Assembly: GCA_017520705.1 (NCBI GenBank)
Contig: JAFXFF010000018.1
Location: 1-64,000 of the forward strand
Direction: 5' to 3'
Length of the DNA: 64,000 nt
Source of the DNA: Clostridia bacterium
GTDB taxonomy: Bacteria; Bacillota; Clostridia; Oscillospirales; Acutalibacteraceae
Part shown: positions 41,227 through 49,280 of the stretch, piece by piece
How positions within the stretch are numbered: position 1 is the stretch's first letter
Layout: each line of letters opens with the position of its first letter
Translations under genes and position numbers: made by a program
The notes under the pieces: model-generated
The model's input: the letters and a program-made list of their open reading frames with translations, nothing else
Told to the model about the DNA's origin: nothing
Database searches by the model: none

Positions 41227-41880
41227 TTATGTTCCCGGGCCGGCATATTCGTGGTCTGCCAACATGGCGTATGCCTGCGGATCAATCTCAAATCTGTCAA
41301 AGAAGAAACCCAGCTCCTCCACAGTCGCGCCACCGCCGTCGAACATTCCCAATGCTACAAAAACGAATCGCTGTTCTTTTTCCGAAAACAACACCAATCC
41401 TACTTTTGCATTGCCTATATGAAGCGGGTTTTCTTTGGGATCAACCAACTTATCTTCATAGAGGCGAGTAAGCGTCAAATAATTGGCGACATAGTACGCT
41501 TGATAGTCCGAATCAAAACGGAAAGGTTCGCAAACCGCATCACCGATCACGTCGGAAAGAAAAGCGGTATATTTGTCGGTATCCTTTATTACAAACTCCA
41601 ACTGCATCTCATACGCGTAGGTATCGCCTTTTATCGCTTTGTAGTGATAGGTTACATCCGAAAAGTACGATTCGATCTCCTCGGGAAAGAACGAAGAGAT
41701 AAATCTTTTTGGTGCATTATTATTGTAGTTTCCTTTGACCACTCCGTAATCGGCGATACCGTTGGTCTCATACACAGGAGCCGGCCCAAAAAGCAGGTAT
41801 AGGGGCACGGCGATGACGATAGCAATAACCACGCAGGCCACAATAACACAGATGCGTACCGTTCTTGAATTCTTTCTCAT
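41227..41880 (-). CDS. Hypothetical membrane-anchored extracellular protein
   Basis: 217 residues from the ATG at 41880, nine bases after AAGGAGG. One N-terminal membrane segment (about 8-30, ICVIVACVVIAIVIAVPLYLL) is followed by an extracellular domain of about 185 residues with no recognised family (YNNNAPKRFISSFFPEEIESYF, LYEDKLVDPKENPLHIGNAKVG, GMFDGGGATVEELG). AT-rich like its neighbours. Confidence 0.68.
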   Translation of the reverse strand: MRKNSRTVRICVIVACVVIAIVIAVPLYLLFGPAPVYETNGIADYGVVKGNYNNNAPKRFISSFFPEEIESYFSDVTYHYKAIKGDTYAYEMQLEFVIKDTDKYTAFLSDVIGDAVCEPFRFDSDYQAYYVANYLTLTRLYEDKLVDPKENPLHIGNAKVGLVLFSEKEQRFVFVALGMFDGGGATVEELGFFFDRFEIDPQAYAMLADHEYAGPGT

Positions 41881-41911
41881 ATGCATAAACCTCCTTACCG
41901 TTAACCAATTC

Positions 41912-41939
41912 AAACAAGAGCATCGTCCCCCTTGTGTTT
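41912..41939 (+). repeat. ACACAAG hairpin repeat, copy 6
   Basis: AAACAAGAG, central CATCGTC, CCCTTGTGTTT. One arm has lost a base pair. It lies upstream of the 41227 gene. Confidence 0.75.
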
Positions 41940-42047
41940 TCATTATAGGGAGGTGGCGGAGGCGTTGTCAACACACGACGGAAAACTTTGGACAAATGCA
42001 CCATTTCCGCCCCACTTTTTTTGCGAAGTGTACAAAAGGGGGCGACA

Positions 42048-42127
42048 AAAAGGCTTCACCTCAAGGGGGAGCCTTTTCTTGATTCTGCACAAAAGAGCCG
42101 ATGCAAACCCGTTGCATCGGCTCTTTA
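42048..42127 (-). terminator. Two adjacent terminator hairpins after licC
   Basis: AAAAAGGCT...AGCCTTTTC (42048-42080) and AAAGAGCCGATGCAA...TTGCATCGGCTCTTT (42090-42127). The second lies directly after the 42138 stop and has T runs on both strands. Confidence 0.8.
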
Positions 42128-42137
42128 CACTTATCCT

Positions 42138-43028
42138 TTATAACAAGCAATACGCCTTGTCCACCGCCTGCAGTTCGCGGAGGGTATCGATCTCGGTGAT
42201 GTCCTCCATACGGCACTCGGCGATCTCCACCTGATAATCCTTGCGGTGGTATTCCAGCGGCACCTGGTCCCAGAAGCGCTGCTTGCCGCCGGGGCTGTGA
42301 TAGACCTCCTCGATGTGGCGCTGCAGCTTCTGGCCGTCCTCGGCGTTCCAATAATACACCGTGAAGAGGTGGTGGCAGTCGGTGCCGCCCTCCTGCAGGC
42401 TGGTGACGATGCCGCCCTGGGAGGTGAGACACCAGTCGTCGGTGAGAGCCACCGGCACCCCCAAGCAATCGGAGGTGTAGTGGTACTTGCGTATGACGTC
42501 GGGGTTGTTCACCACCAGATCCGCCTCCATCACGTAGGCGTTCTTCAAGAGAAAGCGGGCGCACATGGCGGAGGAGATGTTGTTGGTCTCGTTGTAGGCG
42601 GGATTCTCCAAAAAACGAATCTGGGGATATTTGTTGAGCAACTGGTCAAACTGCTCCGACAGATGACCCCGCACAATGTAGATCTCCTCGATGCCCACCG
42701 CCAGCGCCGCGTCGATGGCGGTGTCGATGATCCGCTTGCCGCCCACACGGATGAGAGGCTTGGGGGTGTTGAGGGTGAGGGGCAACAGACGGCTGCCCAG
42801 CCCCGCCGCCAGAAAGATGACGCGGCGGGCCCGATAGGGCTCCAGCGCCTCGTAGCCCTTCCCCGTCAGGGTCAGGTCGGGGGTGATCCACTCCCACTGA
42901 TGGAGGGTGGCCAAGATCTTATTCACCGTGCCCACCGACACCCCCACGCCACCGGCGATGGCCCGCTGGGACCGCTTGCCGCGGGTGCGCTCCAGGTAGG
43001 CGAGCACGTCAAATTCTTTTCGCGTCAT
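42138..43028 (-). CDS. LicC-type cytidylyltransferase with N-terminal winged helix (second copy)
   Basis: 296 residues from the ATG at 43028, four bases after the stop of the binding-protein gene and with no strong ribosome-binding site, so translational coupling is likely. The winged helix (about 1-65, LAYLERTRGKRSQRAIAGGVGVSVGTVNKIL) resembles a regulatory MarR/ROK-type module. The transferase part has VIFLAAGLGSRLLPLTLN with TPKPLIRV, VMEADLVVNNPDV and DITEIDT. Large parts are identical to the 33949 protein. Pairing with the binding protein suggests that it activates the imported compound. Confidence 0.88.
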   Translation of the reverse strand: MTRKEFDVLAYLERTRGKRSQRAIAGGVGVSVGTVNKILATLHQWEWITPDLTLTGKGYEALEPYRARRVIFLAAGLGSRLLPLTLNTPKPLIRVGGKRIIDTAIDAALAVGIEEIYIVRGHLSEQFDQLLNKYPQIRFLENPAYNETNNISSAMCARFLLKNAYVMEADLVVNNPDVIRKYHYTSDCLGVPVALTDDWCLTSQGGIVTSLQEGGTDCHHLFTVYYWNAEDGQKLQRHIEEVYHSPGGKQRFWDQVPLEYHRKDYQVEIAECRMEDITEIDTLRELQAVDKAYCLL

Positions 43029-43032
43029 AGGA

Positions 43033-44028
43033 TTAGTAGATCCACTTGCCCAGCAGACGGGTCTTCTCGTCGGCGGTGTTGCCGGCCATATCGGCATAGG
43101 GGATGTCGGTGGGATAGCCCTCCACCTTCATCTCCTGACCCTTAAAGATGGTCTCGGGCAGGAACTTGTCCTTCTCCTCCTGCACCAGGGTGTTGTAGAA
43201 GAAGTCGAACACCTCTTTGACCGCCTTGTTATCCTGCTTGCCCTCGATGATGCCGTAGCCGCAGGCGGTGTAGGGAGCGCCGGGCTCGAAGAACAGGATC
43301 TCGAAGGGCTGGCCGTTGTTTTGCTCGATGACCGCCTGAGAGGTCATACCCATGGCGATGGCGATCTCGCCCTGCACCAGCAGGTTGATGGGGCCGGAGC
43401 CGGAGGAGGTGAACTGCATCATATTGCCGGACTTGGACAGCTTTTCGAAGTAGTCGAAGGCCTTATCCTCGCCCCAGGCGTTGACCAGGCTCTTGAGGTA
43501 GATGTAGCCGGTGCCGCTGGACTTGGGGTTGGGCATGGCAATCAAATTCTTATACTCGGGCTTGAGCAGATCCTCGTAGCTGGTGGGTTTGGCCAGACCC
43601 TTATCCTCCAGCATATCGGTATTCACCACGATGCAGCCGCTGTATCGGTGAGCCACCAGATACTTCTTGCCGCCCATCTGCATATCCTCTACGTAGTGAT
43701 CCTTGCTGTAGTCGCCGATGTCGGCCAGCAGGTCGGTCATATTGTCCAGATAGCCCACCTCGAGACCCCATACGATGTCGCAGGCGGTGTCCTTGCCCTC
43801 GGTCTTCAGCAGGGCGGCGTTTTCGCCGGTGGAGAGATACTCGATCTGGATGTTATAGTCGGGGAACTGCTCCTCCAGACGCTGCAGGAAATACTCGTTG
43901 ATGTAATCCTCGTCGCTGGAATAGATGACGACGGTGTTGCCCTTCTTGCCGCAACCGCTCAGAGCGGTCATACTGCCCAGGCACAGCGCCAGCACCAGCA
44001 GGAGAGAAAGCAATTTTTTCATTTTCAT
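43033..44028 (-). CDS. ABC importer solute-binding lipoprotein
   Basis: 331 residues. The lipoprotein signal ends in LSGC (Cys26). The mature part starts NTVVIYSSDEDYINEYFLQRLEEQFP, typical of the iron/2-aminoethylphosphonate/polyamine binding-protein group (periplasmic-binding class D), with MPNPKSSGTGYIYLKSLV in the hinge. GGAGG nine bases before ATG. The only matching ATPase and permease in the window are at 31558 and 32349, so this probably completes that importer despite being on the other strand. The ligand is not evident from sequence. Confidence 0.9.
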   Translation of the reverse strand: MKMKKLLSLLLVLALCLGSMTALSGCGKKGNTVVIYSSDEDYINEYFLQRLEEQFPDYNIQIEYLSTGENAALLKTEGKDTACDIVWGLEVGYLDNMTDLLADIGDYSKDHYVEDMQMGGKKYLVAHRYSGCIVVNTDMLEDKGLAKPTSYEDLLKPEYKNLIAMPNPKSSGTGYIYLKSLVNAWGEDKAFDYFEKLSKSGNMMQFTSSGSGPINLLVQGEIAIAMGMTSQAVIEQNNGQPFEILFFEPGAPYTACGYGIIEGKQDNKAVKEVFDFFYNTLVQEEKDKFLPETIFKGQEMKVEGYPTDIPYADMAGNTADEKTRLLGKWIY

Positions 44029-44061
44029 GGTACAAAACCTCCGTTTTGTTTATTTTTGCTG

Positions 44062-44090
44062 ATTATAGCACATAAAATGAACGCTGTCAA
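44062..44090 (-). promoter_or_regulatory. Consensus promoter of the binding-protein/licC operon
   Basis: On the minus strand TTGACA (44090-44085), a 17-base spacer and TATAAT (44067-44062); a perfect sigma-A promoter with a leader of about 30 bases. Confidence 0.92.
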
Positions 44091-44256
44091 TAGGGTTGCG
44101 CACCAATTATCGTTCAATCTTTCAAAACCGATTGCAAAAAACGAACAAAAGAAACGTCCTGTCCTGCAAAATAACTTTTTCAACTTTTCGCAAAAAAAGA
44201 TAGATAATCTCTTAACAATGTGATATGATAAAGGTGGAAAGAAGGGAGAATGACCT

Positions 44257-45291
44257 ATGCGTATTGCCTTTTTCGATGCCAAGCCCTACGACAAGCCCTC
44301 ATTTGACCGCTACGGTCAAGAAAACGGCATCCAATTTAAATATTTTGAAGCGAAGCTGAATGAAGACACAGTGGATTTGGCTCGCGGCTTTGACGGGGTG
44401 TGCGCCTTTGTCAACGACACGGTAAACGCCGCCGTCATCGACCGTCTGATGGAGCTGGGCATTACCACGGTGGCCATGCGTTGTGCCGGTTTCAACAACG
44501 TGGATATGCGCCACGCCTACGGCAGGGTGCACGTGGTGCGGGTGCCCGCCTACTCCCCCTATGCGGTGGCGGAGCACACCATGGCGCTGCTGCTCACCTC
44601 CATCCGCCGCATTCACAAGGCCTATATTCGCTCCCGGGATTTTAATTTCAGCCTATCCAATCTCACCGGCTTTGACCTCCACGGCAAAACGGTGGGCGTC
44701 ATCGGCACCGGCCGCATCGGACGGGTGTTTATCGACATCTGCCGCGGCTTTGGTATGAGGGTGCTGGCTTACGACAAGTTCCCCTATGAAGGACTGGACA
44801 ACGGTGATACCGTCCGCTACGTGGAGTTGCCTGAGCTGTTCGAAAAGAGTGACATTCTCTCTCTCCACTGCCCCTTGACGGAGGATACCTACCACCTCAT
44901 CAACGCCGACAGCCTTAAGCTGTGCAAGCGGGGCGTGGTGATCCTCAACACCTCCCGAGGCGCACTGGTGGACGCCGAGGCCTTACTAGAGGGCATCAAA
45001 TCCCGTCACGTGGGCGCCGCCTGTCTGGACGTGTACGAGGAGGAGGGCGACCTTTTCTTTGAGGACAAGTCGGGACACATTCTGGAGGACGATACCCTGG
45101 CACGGCTCATCTCTATGCCCAACGTCATCGTCACCTCCCACCAAGCTTTCCTCACCGAGGAGGCATTGGAGAACATCGCCGAAACCACCGTGCAAAATCT
45201 TCTCGCCCTGCGGAATAAAGGACAATGCGAAAACGAAGTGTGCTGGCGCGGCGGCGAGGCAAAGGCCTGCAAAGACGGAAAGTGCTTTTAA
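44257..45291 (+). CDS. D-2-hydroxyacid dehydrogenase, D-lactate dehydrogenase-like
   Basis: 344 residues. The NAD fold VGVIGTGRIGRVFIDICRGFGM is at about 150-172, with catalytic Arg (LNTSRGALVD), Glu (CLDVYEEEGDLFFED) and His (SHQAFLTEEA). The long YEEE loop is typical of D-LDH (LdhA). It should reduce pyruvate to D-lactate with NADH. The tail is unusual: after the normal end it carries four Cys residues (CENEVCWRGG, then KACKDGKCF). The next gene is a flavodiiron protein 20 bases downstream, so a shared response to oxygen or redox state is plausible. Confidence 0.88.
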   Translation: MRIAFFDAKPYDKPSFDRYGQENGIQFKYFEAKLNEDTVDLARGFDGVCAFVNDTVNAAVIDRLMELGITTVAMRCAGFNNVDMRHAYGRVHVVRVPAYSPYAVAEHTMALLLTSIRRIHKAYIRSRDFNFSLSNLTGFDLHGKTVGVIGTGRIGRVFIDICRGFGMRVLAYDKFPYEGLDNGDTVRYVELPELFEKSDILSLHCPLTEDTYHLINADSLKLCKRGVVILNTSRGALVDAEALLEGIKSRHVGAACLDVYEEEGDLFFEDKSGHILEDDTLARLISMPNVIVTSHQAFLTEEALENIAETTVQNLLALRNKGQCENEVCWRGGEAKACKDGKCF

Positions 45292-45311
45292 TAATAAGGA
45301 GATAAAAAACT

Positions 45312-47102
45312 ATGTATATTACCAACGATATCCGCTATATCGGGGTCAACGACCACCGCATCGACCTGTTCGAGGGGCAGTACCAGGTCCCCAACGGTAT
45401 GGCCTACAACTCCTACGTGATTTTAGACGAAAAAATCGCCGTCTTCGACACGGTGGACGCCACCTTCACCCATCAGTGGTTGGATAATCTGCAGGGGGCT
45501 CTGCAGGGCAGACAGCCCGACTATCTCATCGTCCAGCATATGGAGCCGGACCACTCCGCCAACATCCATCGCTTTGCCGACGCCTACCCCGCCGCCGTCA
45601 TCGTGGCAACGGCCAAAGCGTTTAAGATGATGGAGCAGTTCTTCGGCACCGACTATGCCGACCGCCGGCTGGTGGTGGGCGAGGGAGATTCCCTCTCGCT
45701 GGGCAAGCACAACCTAACCTTTGTCACCGCCCCCATGGTGCACTGGCCGGAGGTGATGGTGGCTTACGATTCCGCAGACAAGGTGCTGTTCTCCGCCGAT
45801 GCCTTCGGCAAGTTCGGTGCCCTGGACGTGGAGGAGGATTGGGCCTGTGAGGCGCGCCGCTACTACATCGGCATCGTGGGCAAATACGGTATGCAGGTGC
45901 AGGCGCTGCTGAAGAAGGCGGCCGGTCTGGACATCGCCGTCATCTGCCCCCTCCACGGCCCCGTTCTCAGCGAGAATTTGGGATACTATATCGACCTTTA
46001 CAACACCTGGTCCTCCTATCAGCCGGAGGAGGAGGGCATCGTCATCGCCTACACCTCGGTCTATGGCAACACCAAGCGCGCCGTCCTGCAGCTGGCAGAG
46101 ATGCTGCGGCAGAACGGCTGCCCCAAGGTGGTGGTCAATGACCTGGCGCGGTGCGATATGCACGAGGCGGTGGAGGATGCCTTCCGTTACAGCAAGCTGG
46201 TGCTGGCCACCACCACCTACAACGCCGACGTCTTTCCCTTTATGCGGGAGTTTATCCAACACCTCACCGAGCGCAACTATCAAAACCGCACGGTGGCTCT
46301 TATCGAAAACGGCAGTTGGGCGCCTATGGCGGCCAAGGTGATGCGTGGAATGTTGGAGGGATGCAAAAATCTGACCTTTGCCGACACCACGGTGAAGATA
46401 TTCAGCGCCCTTTCCGCCGACAGCCGTCAGCAGCTTGCGGACCTTTCCACCGAGCTGTGCGGCGAATATCTGGCCCGTCAGGACGCCACCGCTGACAAGC
46501 ACGATATGACCGCCTTGTTTCACATCGGCTACGGGCTGTACGTGGTCACCTGCCGCGACGGCGAAAAGGACAACGGCCTCATCGTCAACACCGTGACCCA
46601 GGTCACCAACACCCCCAATCGAGTGGCAGTCACCATCAACAAAGAGAATTATTCCCACCACGTCATCAAGCAGACCGGCACGATGAACATCAACTGCCTG
46701 ACCACCGAGGCACCCTTCAAGGTATTTGAAGCCTTCGGCTTTGTCAGTGGGCGAAACGTGGACAAATTTGCCAATTGCACCCCCGACCGCTCGGACAACG
46801 GGCTGGTGGTGCTGCCCCGCTATATCAACGCCTTCCTGTCCTTGCAGGTGGAGGAGTACGTGGATCTGGATACCCACGGCATGTTCATCTGCACCGTCAC
46901 CGAGGCGCGGGTGCTGAGCGATAAGGAAACCATGACCTATACCTATTATTTCGACAACGTGAAGCCCAAGCCCGCAACCGGGGGCAAAAAGGGTTACGTC
47001 TGCAAGATCTGCGGCTACGTATACGAGGGTGACCACCTGCCCGAGGATTTCATCTGCCCCCTGTGTAAACACGGCGCGGCGGATTTTGAACCGATCCAAT
47101 GA
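45312..47102 (+). CDS. Four-module flavodiiron protein: diiron, flavodoxin, flavin reductase and rubredoxin domains
   Basis: 596 residues, an oxygen (or nitric oxide) reductase protecting an anaerobe. The diiron beta-lactamase-like domain (about 1-245) keeps all ligands: [27 protein letters not shown] and CPLHGP. The flavodoxin domain (about 252-395) has [13 protein letters not shown] for FMN. A flavin-reductase domain (about 405-545) follows, and the C-terminus is a rubredoxin ([14 protein letters not shown], then FICPLCKHG). The full set in one chain means that electrons can pass from NAD(P)H to oxygen with few partners. ATG follows AAGGAGATA. Confidence 0.94.
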   Translation: MYITNDIRYIGVNDHRIDLFEGQYQVPNGMAYNSYVILDEKIAVFDTVDATFTHQWLDNLQGALQGRQPDYLIVQHMEPDHSANIHRFADAYPAAVIVATAKAFKMMEQFFGTDYADRRLVVGEGDSLSLGKHNLTFVTAPMVHWPEVMVAYDSADKVLFSADAFGKFGALDVEEDWACEARRYYIGIVGKYGMQVQALLKKAAGLDIAVICPLHGPVLSENLGYYIDLYNTWSSYQPEEEGIVIAYTSVYGNTKRAVLQLAEMLRQNGCPKVVVNDLARCDMHEAVEDAFRYSKLVLATTTYNADVFPFMREFIQHLTERNYQNRTVALIENGSWAPMAAKVMRGMLEGCKNLTFADTTVKIFSALSADSRQQLADLSTELCGEYLARQDATADKHDMTALFHIGYGLYVVTCRDGEKDNGLIVNTVTQVTNTPNRVAVTINKENYSHHVIKQTGTMNINCLTTEAPFKVFEAFGFVSGRNVDKFANCTPDRSDNGLVVLPRYINAFLSLQVEEYVDLDTHGMFICTVTEARVLSDKETMTYTYYFDNVKPKPATGGKKGYVCKICGYVYEGDHLPEDFICPLCKHGAADFEPIQ

Positions 47103-47136
47103 TTTTTTCGCATCTTGTTTCAAGGAGGTGAATAGA

Positions 47137-47295
47137 ATGAAGAAGTACGTCTGTGACGCCTGCGGCTGGGAGTACGACGAGGAGCTGGGCGCCCCCGATC
47201 TGGGCATCGCCCCCGGCACCAAGTTTGAGGACCTGCCCGAGGACTTCGCCTGCCCTCTGTGCGGCGTTGGCAAGGACATGTTCAGCGAAGCCTAA
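47137..47295 (+). CDS. Rubredoxin
   Basis: 52 residues, the normal rubredoxin length, with two Cys pairs holding one iron: [15 protein letters not shown] and [13 protein letters not shown]. Start ATG after AAGGAGGTG; the frame upstream belongs to the previous gene's shadow. Small one-electron carrier, probably partner of the flavodiiron protein 34 bases upstream. An imperfect GGCCCCTC/GAGGGGCC hairpin (47305-47330) follows it. Confidence 0.95.
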   Translation: MKKYVCDACGWEYDEELGAPDLGIAPGTKFEDLPEDFACPLCGVGKDMFSEA

Positions 47296-47304
47296 TTGAC
47301 CTGT

Positions 47305-47330
47305 GGCCCCTCTGCTGCGGTGGAGGGGCC
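47305..47330 (+). repeat. GC-rich hairpin between rubredoxin and the ZIP gene
   Basis: GGCCCCTC, a ten-base loop and GAGGGGCC with no T run. It could attenuate or stabilise the transcript; not a convincing terminator. Confidence 0.45.
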
Positions 47331-47345
47331 GGATAGGAGTTTCTT

Positions 47346-48098
47346 ATGACTATGGTATTGCTCACCGCTCTGGGGGTTGGCGGCGCCACCGTCGTCGGCG
47401 CCCTCATCGGTTTTATATTCCGCAAGCTCTCCCACAAATTCTCCGACATCGTGCTGTCCTTTGCCGCCGGCGTGATGATGGCTGCGGCGATGCTGGGGCT
47501 GATCCTCCCCTCTCTCGAATACGGTGGAAATTGGGGATTGCTCATCACCTGCGCCGGCATCTTTGTCGGTGCGCTGTGCCTCAATCTGGTGGATAAACTG
47601 GTCCCCCATCTGCACAATCTAATGGGCGGCGACAGCGAACACCACCAAAACAGCCAGCTCAGCAAGGTCATTCTGTTCGTGGCCGCCATCGCCATACATA
47701 ACCTGCCGGAGGGCATCGCCGCCGGCGTCAGTTTCGGCACCGACGACACCACCAAAGCCCTGCTTATTGCGGGCGGTATCGCCCTGCAGAACATCCCCGA
47801 GGGTATGGTGGTCATCGGCCCCATGCTGGCCGCAGGCGTATCCCCCCGTAAGACCTTCATCATCGGTATGCTCACGGGCTTAGTGGAGGTGGTGGGTACC
47901 CTCATCGGCTATTTCGCCGTCAGTGTGGCCTCGGTGATCCTGCCCTTTGCCCTCGCTTTTGCGGGCGGCACCATGCTATACGTCATCTCGGACGAGATGA
48001 TCCCCGAAACCCACGCCCACGGAAACGAACGGGGTGCCACCTATGCGCTGCTGGTGGGCTTTTGCCTGATGTTAGTAATGGATGTGCTGTTAGGATGA
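47346..48098 (+). CDS. ZIP family divalent metal transporter
   Basis: 250 residues, about eight spans. The two metal-binding helices read AIHNLPEGIAAGV and LQNIPEGMVVIGPM, the core of GufA/ZupT-type ZIP carriers that bring zinc or iron into the cell. The loop DSEHHQNSQ is His-rich as expected. ATG after TAGGAGTTTCTT. Its stop overlaps the nagA start (ATGA), so the two genes are coupled, although no functional link is obvious; NagA is a metal enzyme. Confidence 0.92.
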   Translation: MTMVLLTALGVGGATVVGALIGFIFRKLSHKFSDIVLSFAAGVMMAAAMLGLILPSLEYGGNWGLLITCAGIFVGALCLNLVDKLVPHLHNLMGGDSEHHQNSQLSKVILFVAAIAIHNLPEGIAAGVSFGTDDTTKALLIAGGIALQNIPEGMVVIGPMLAAGVSPRKTFIIGMLTGLVEVVGTLIGYFAVSVASVILPFALAFAGGTMLYVISDEMIPETHAHGNERGATYALLVGFCLMLVMDVLLG

Positions 48099-49213
48099 AT
48101 GCGATTGTAAACGGCAAGATCCTCCTCCCCGACGGGATGGTGGAGGATCACGCCCTCTTATACACAAACAAAATCGTGGGCGTGGTCCCCACCGACCACA
48201 TCCCCGCCCACACCGTCTGCATCGATGCGGGCGGCGGCTACGTGGCGGCGGGTCTCATCGACCTGCACATCCACGGCTACGGCGGCGTGGATGTGTGCTG
48301 CGGCGACACCGACGCCCTGCGGCAGATGGACGCCGGGATGCGACAAAACGGCGTCACCGGCTGGTTGGCCACCACCATGACGGTGGACGAGGATACCCTG
48401 CGCCGCGCCTTCGATGCCTGCCGCGAAGTGATGGCAGAGGGCGGTCACGCCCTGCTGGGTGTCCATGCCGAAGGGCCCTATATCAACCCTGCCAAAACAG
48501 GAGCACAGGACGCATCCTGCGCCCTCCTGCCCAACCCCGCTTGGATTAAGGAATACGCCGACGTGATACGGGTGCTGACCCTCGCCCCCGAGATGGACAG
48601 CGATTTTGCTGCCATCCGTGAACTAAAACGGGACACCGACATCGTGCTATCCATGGGACACACCGATGCCGACTACAGCACGGCGATGGCGGGAGTGGCG
48701 GCAGGCATCACCCACGCCACCCATCTGTTCAACGCTATGCGCCCCCTCCACCACCGCGAGCCGGGTGCCGTGGGCGCAGCCCTCACCGCCGACGTGAGCT
48801 GTGAGCTGATTGCGGACGGTCACCACGTCCACCCCGCCCTCTACGACCTGGTGTGGCGGCAAAAGGGACGGCGGCTATGCCTCATCACCGACTGCCTGTC
48901 GGCGGCGGGCACGGCTGACGGTGTGGGTCATCTGGGCGGTCAGCCCATTCACGTGGAAGATGGGCTGTGCCATCTCCCCGACGGCACCATCGCCGGCAGC
49001 ACCCTGCGGCTTCACGAGGCGATATGGAATCTCCATACCCACTCCTCCATTCCCTTGTGGGAGTGTGTTAACTGCGCCTCCCTCAACCCTGCCACGGTGC
49101 TGGGGCTGTCCCACCGCAAGGGCTCACTGGAAGCAGGCAAGGACGCGGACATCCTCATCACCAACCGTGATTTTGAGCCTACGATCACCATTTTAAGCGG
49201 AAAAGCTGTATAA
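48095..49213 (+). CDS. nagA: N-acetylglucosamine-6-phosphate deacetylase
   Basis: Removes acetate from GlcNAc-6-P, feeding cell-wall recycling or amino-sugar use. 372 residues. Metal and substrate motifs in order: DLHIHGYGGVDV, HAEGPYI, SMGHTDA, THATHLFNAM, ADGHHVHP and ITDCLSAAGTADG (catalytic Asp). The ATG at 48095 overlaps the ZIP stop by four bases; an ORF start at 48062 lies inside the ZIP gene and is not used. No nagB is present in the window. Confidence 0.93.
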   Translation: MNAIVNGKILLPDGMVEDHALLYTNKIVGVVPTDHIPAHTVCIDAGGGYVAAGLIDLHIHGYGGVDVCCGDTDALRQMDAGMRQNGVTGWLATTMTVDEDTLRRAFDACREVMAEGGHALLGVHAEGPYINPAKTGAQDASCALLPNPAWIKEYADVIRVLTLAPEMDSDFAAIRELKRDTDIVLSMGHTDADYSTAMAGVAAGITHATHLFNAMRPLHHREPGAVGAALTADVSCELIADGHHVHPALYDLVWRQKGRRLCLITDCLSAAGTADGVGHLGGQPIHVEDGLCHLPDGTIAGSTLRLHEAIWNLHTHSSIPLWECVNCASLNPATVLGLSHRKGSLEAGKDADILITNRDFEPTITILSGKAV

Positions 49214-49240
49214 TTCCACCTATTTTATACAATCTGTAAA

Positions 49241-49280
49241 CAAAAACGAGCAAATGCGCGTTGCATTTGCTCGTTTTTCT
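49241..49280. terminator. Bidirectional terminator between nagA and the helicase gene
   Basis: AAAAACGAGCAAATGC, a five-base loop and GCATTTGCTCGTTTTT. It lies within two bases of the helicase stop codon. Confidence 0.92.

Noticed and set aside
38795..41939. Insertion sequence carrying the ACACAAG hairpins
   Set aside because: No transposase frame lies between any of the copies; the four genes here are unrelated membrane or secreted proteins.
44185..44232. Rex operator upstream of the D-lactate dehydrogenase
   Set aside because: Only one half-site (TTAACAAT) is present; the palindrome TTGTTAA...TTAACAA is not complete.
47029..47136. N-terminal extension of the rubredoxin gene
   Set aside because: The longer frame lies inside the flavodiiron gene in another frame; the ATG at 47137 has a strong ribosome-binding site and gives exact rubredoxin length.
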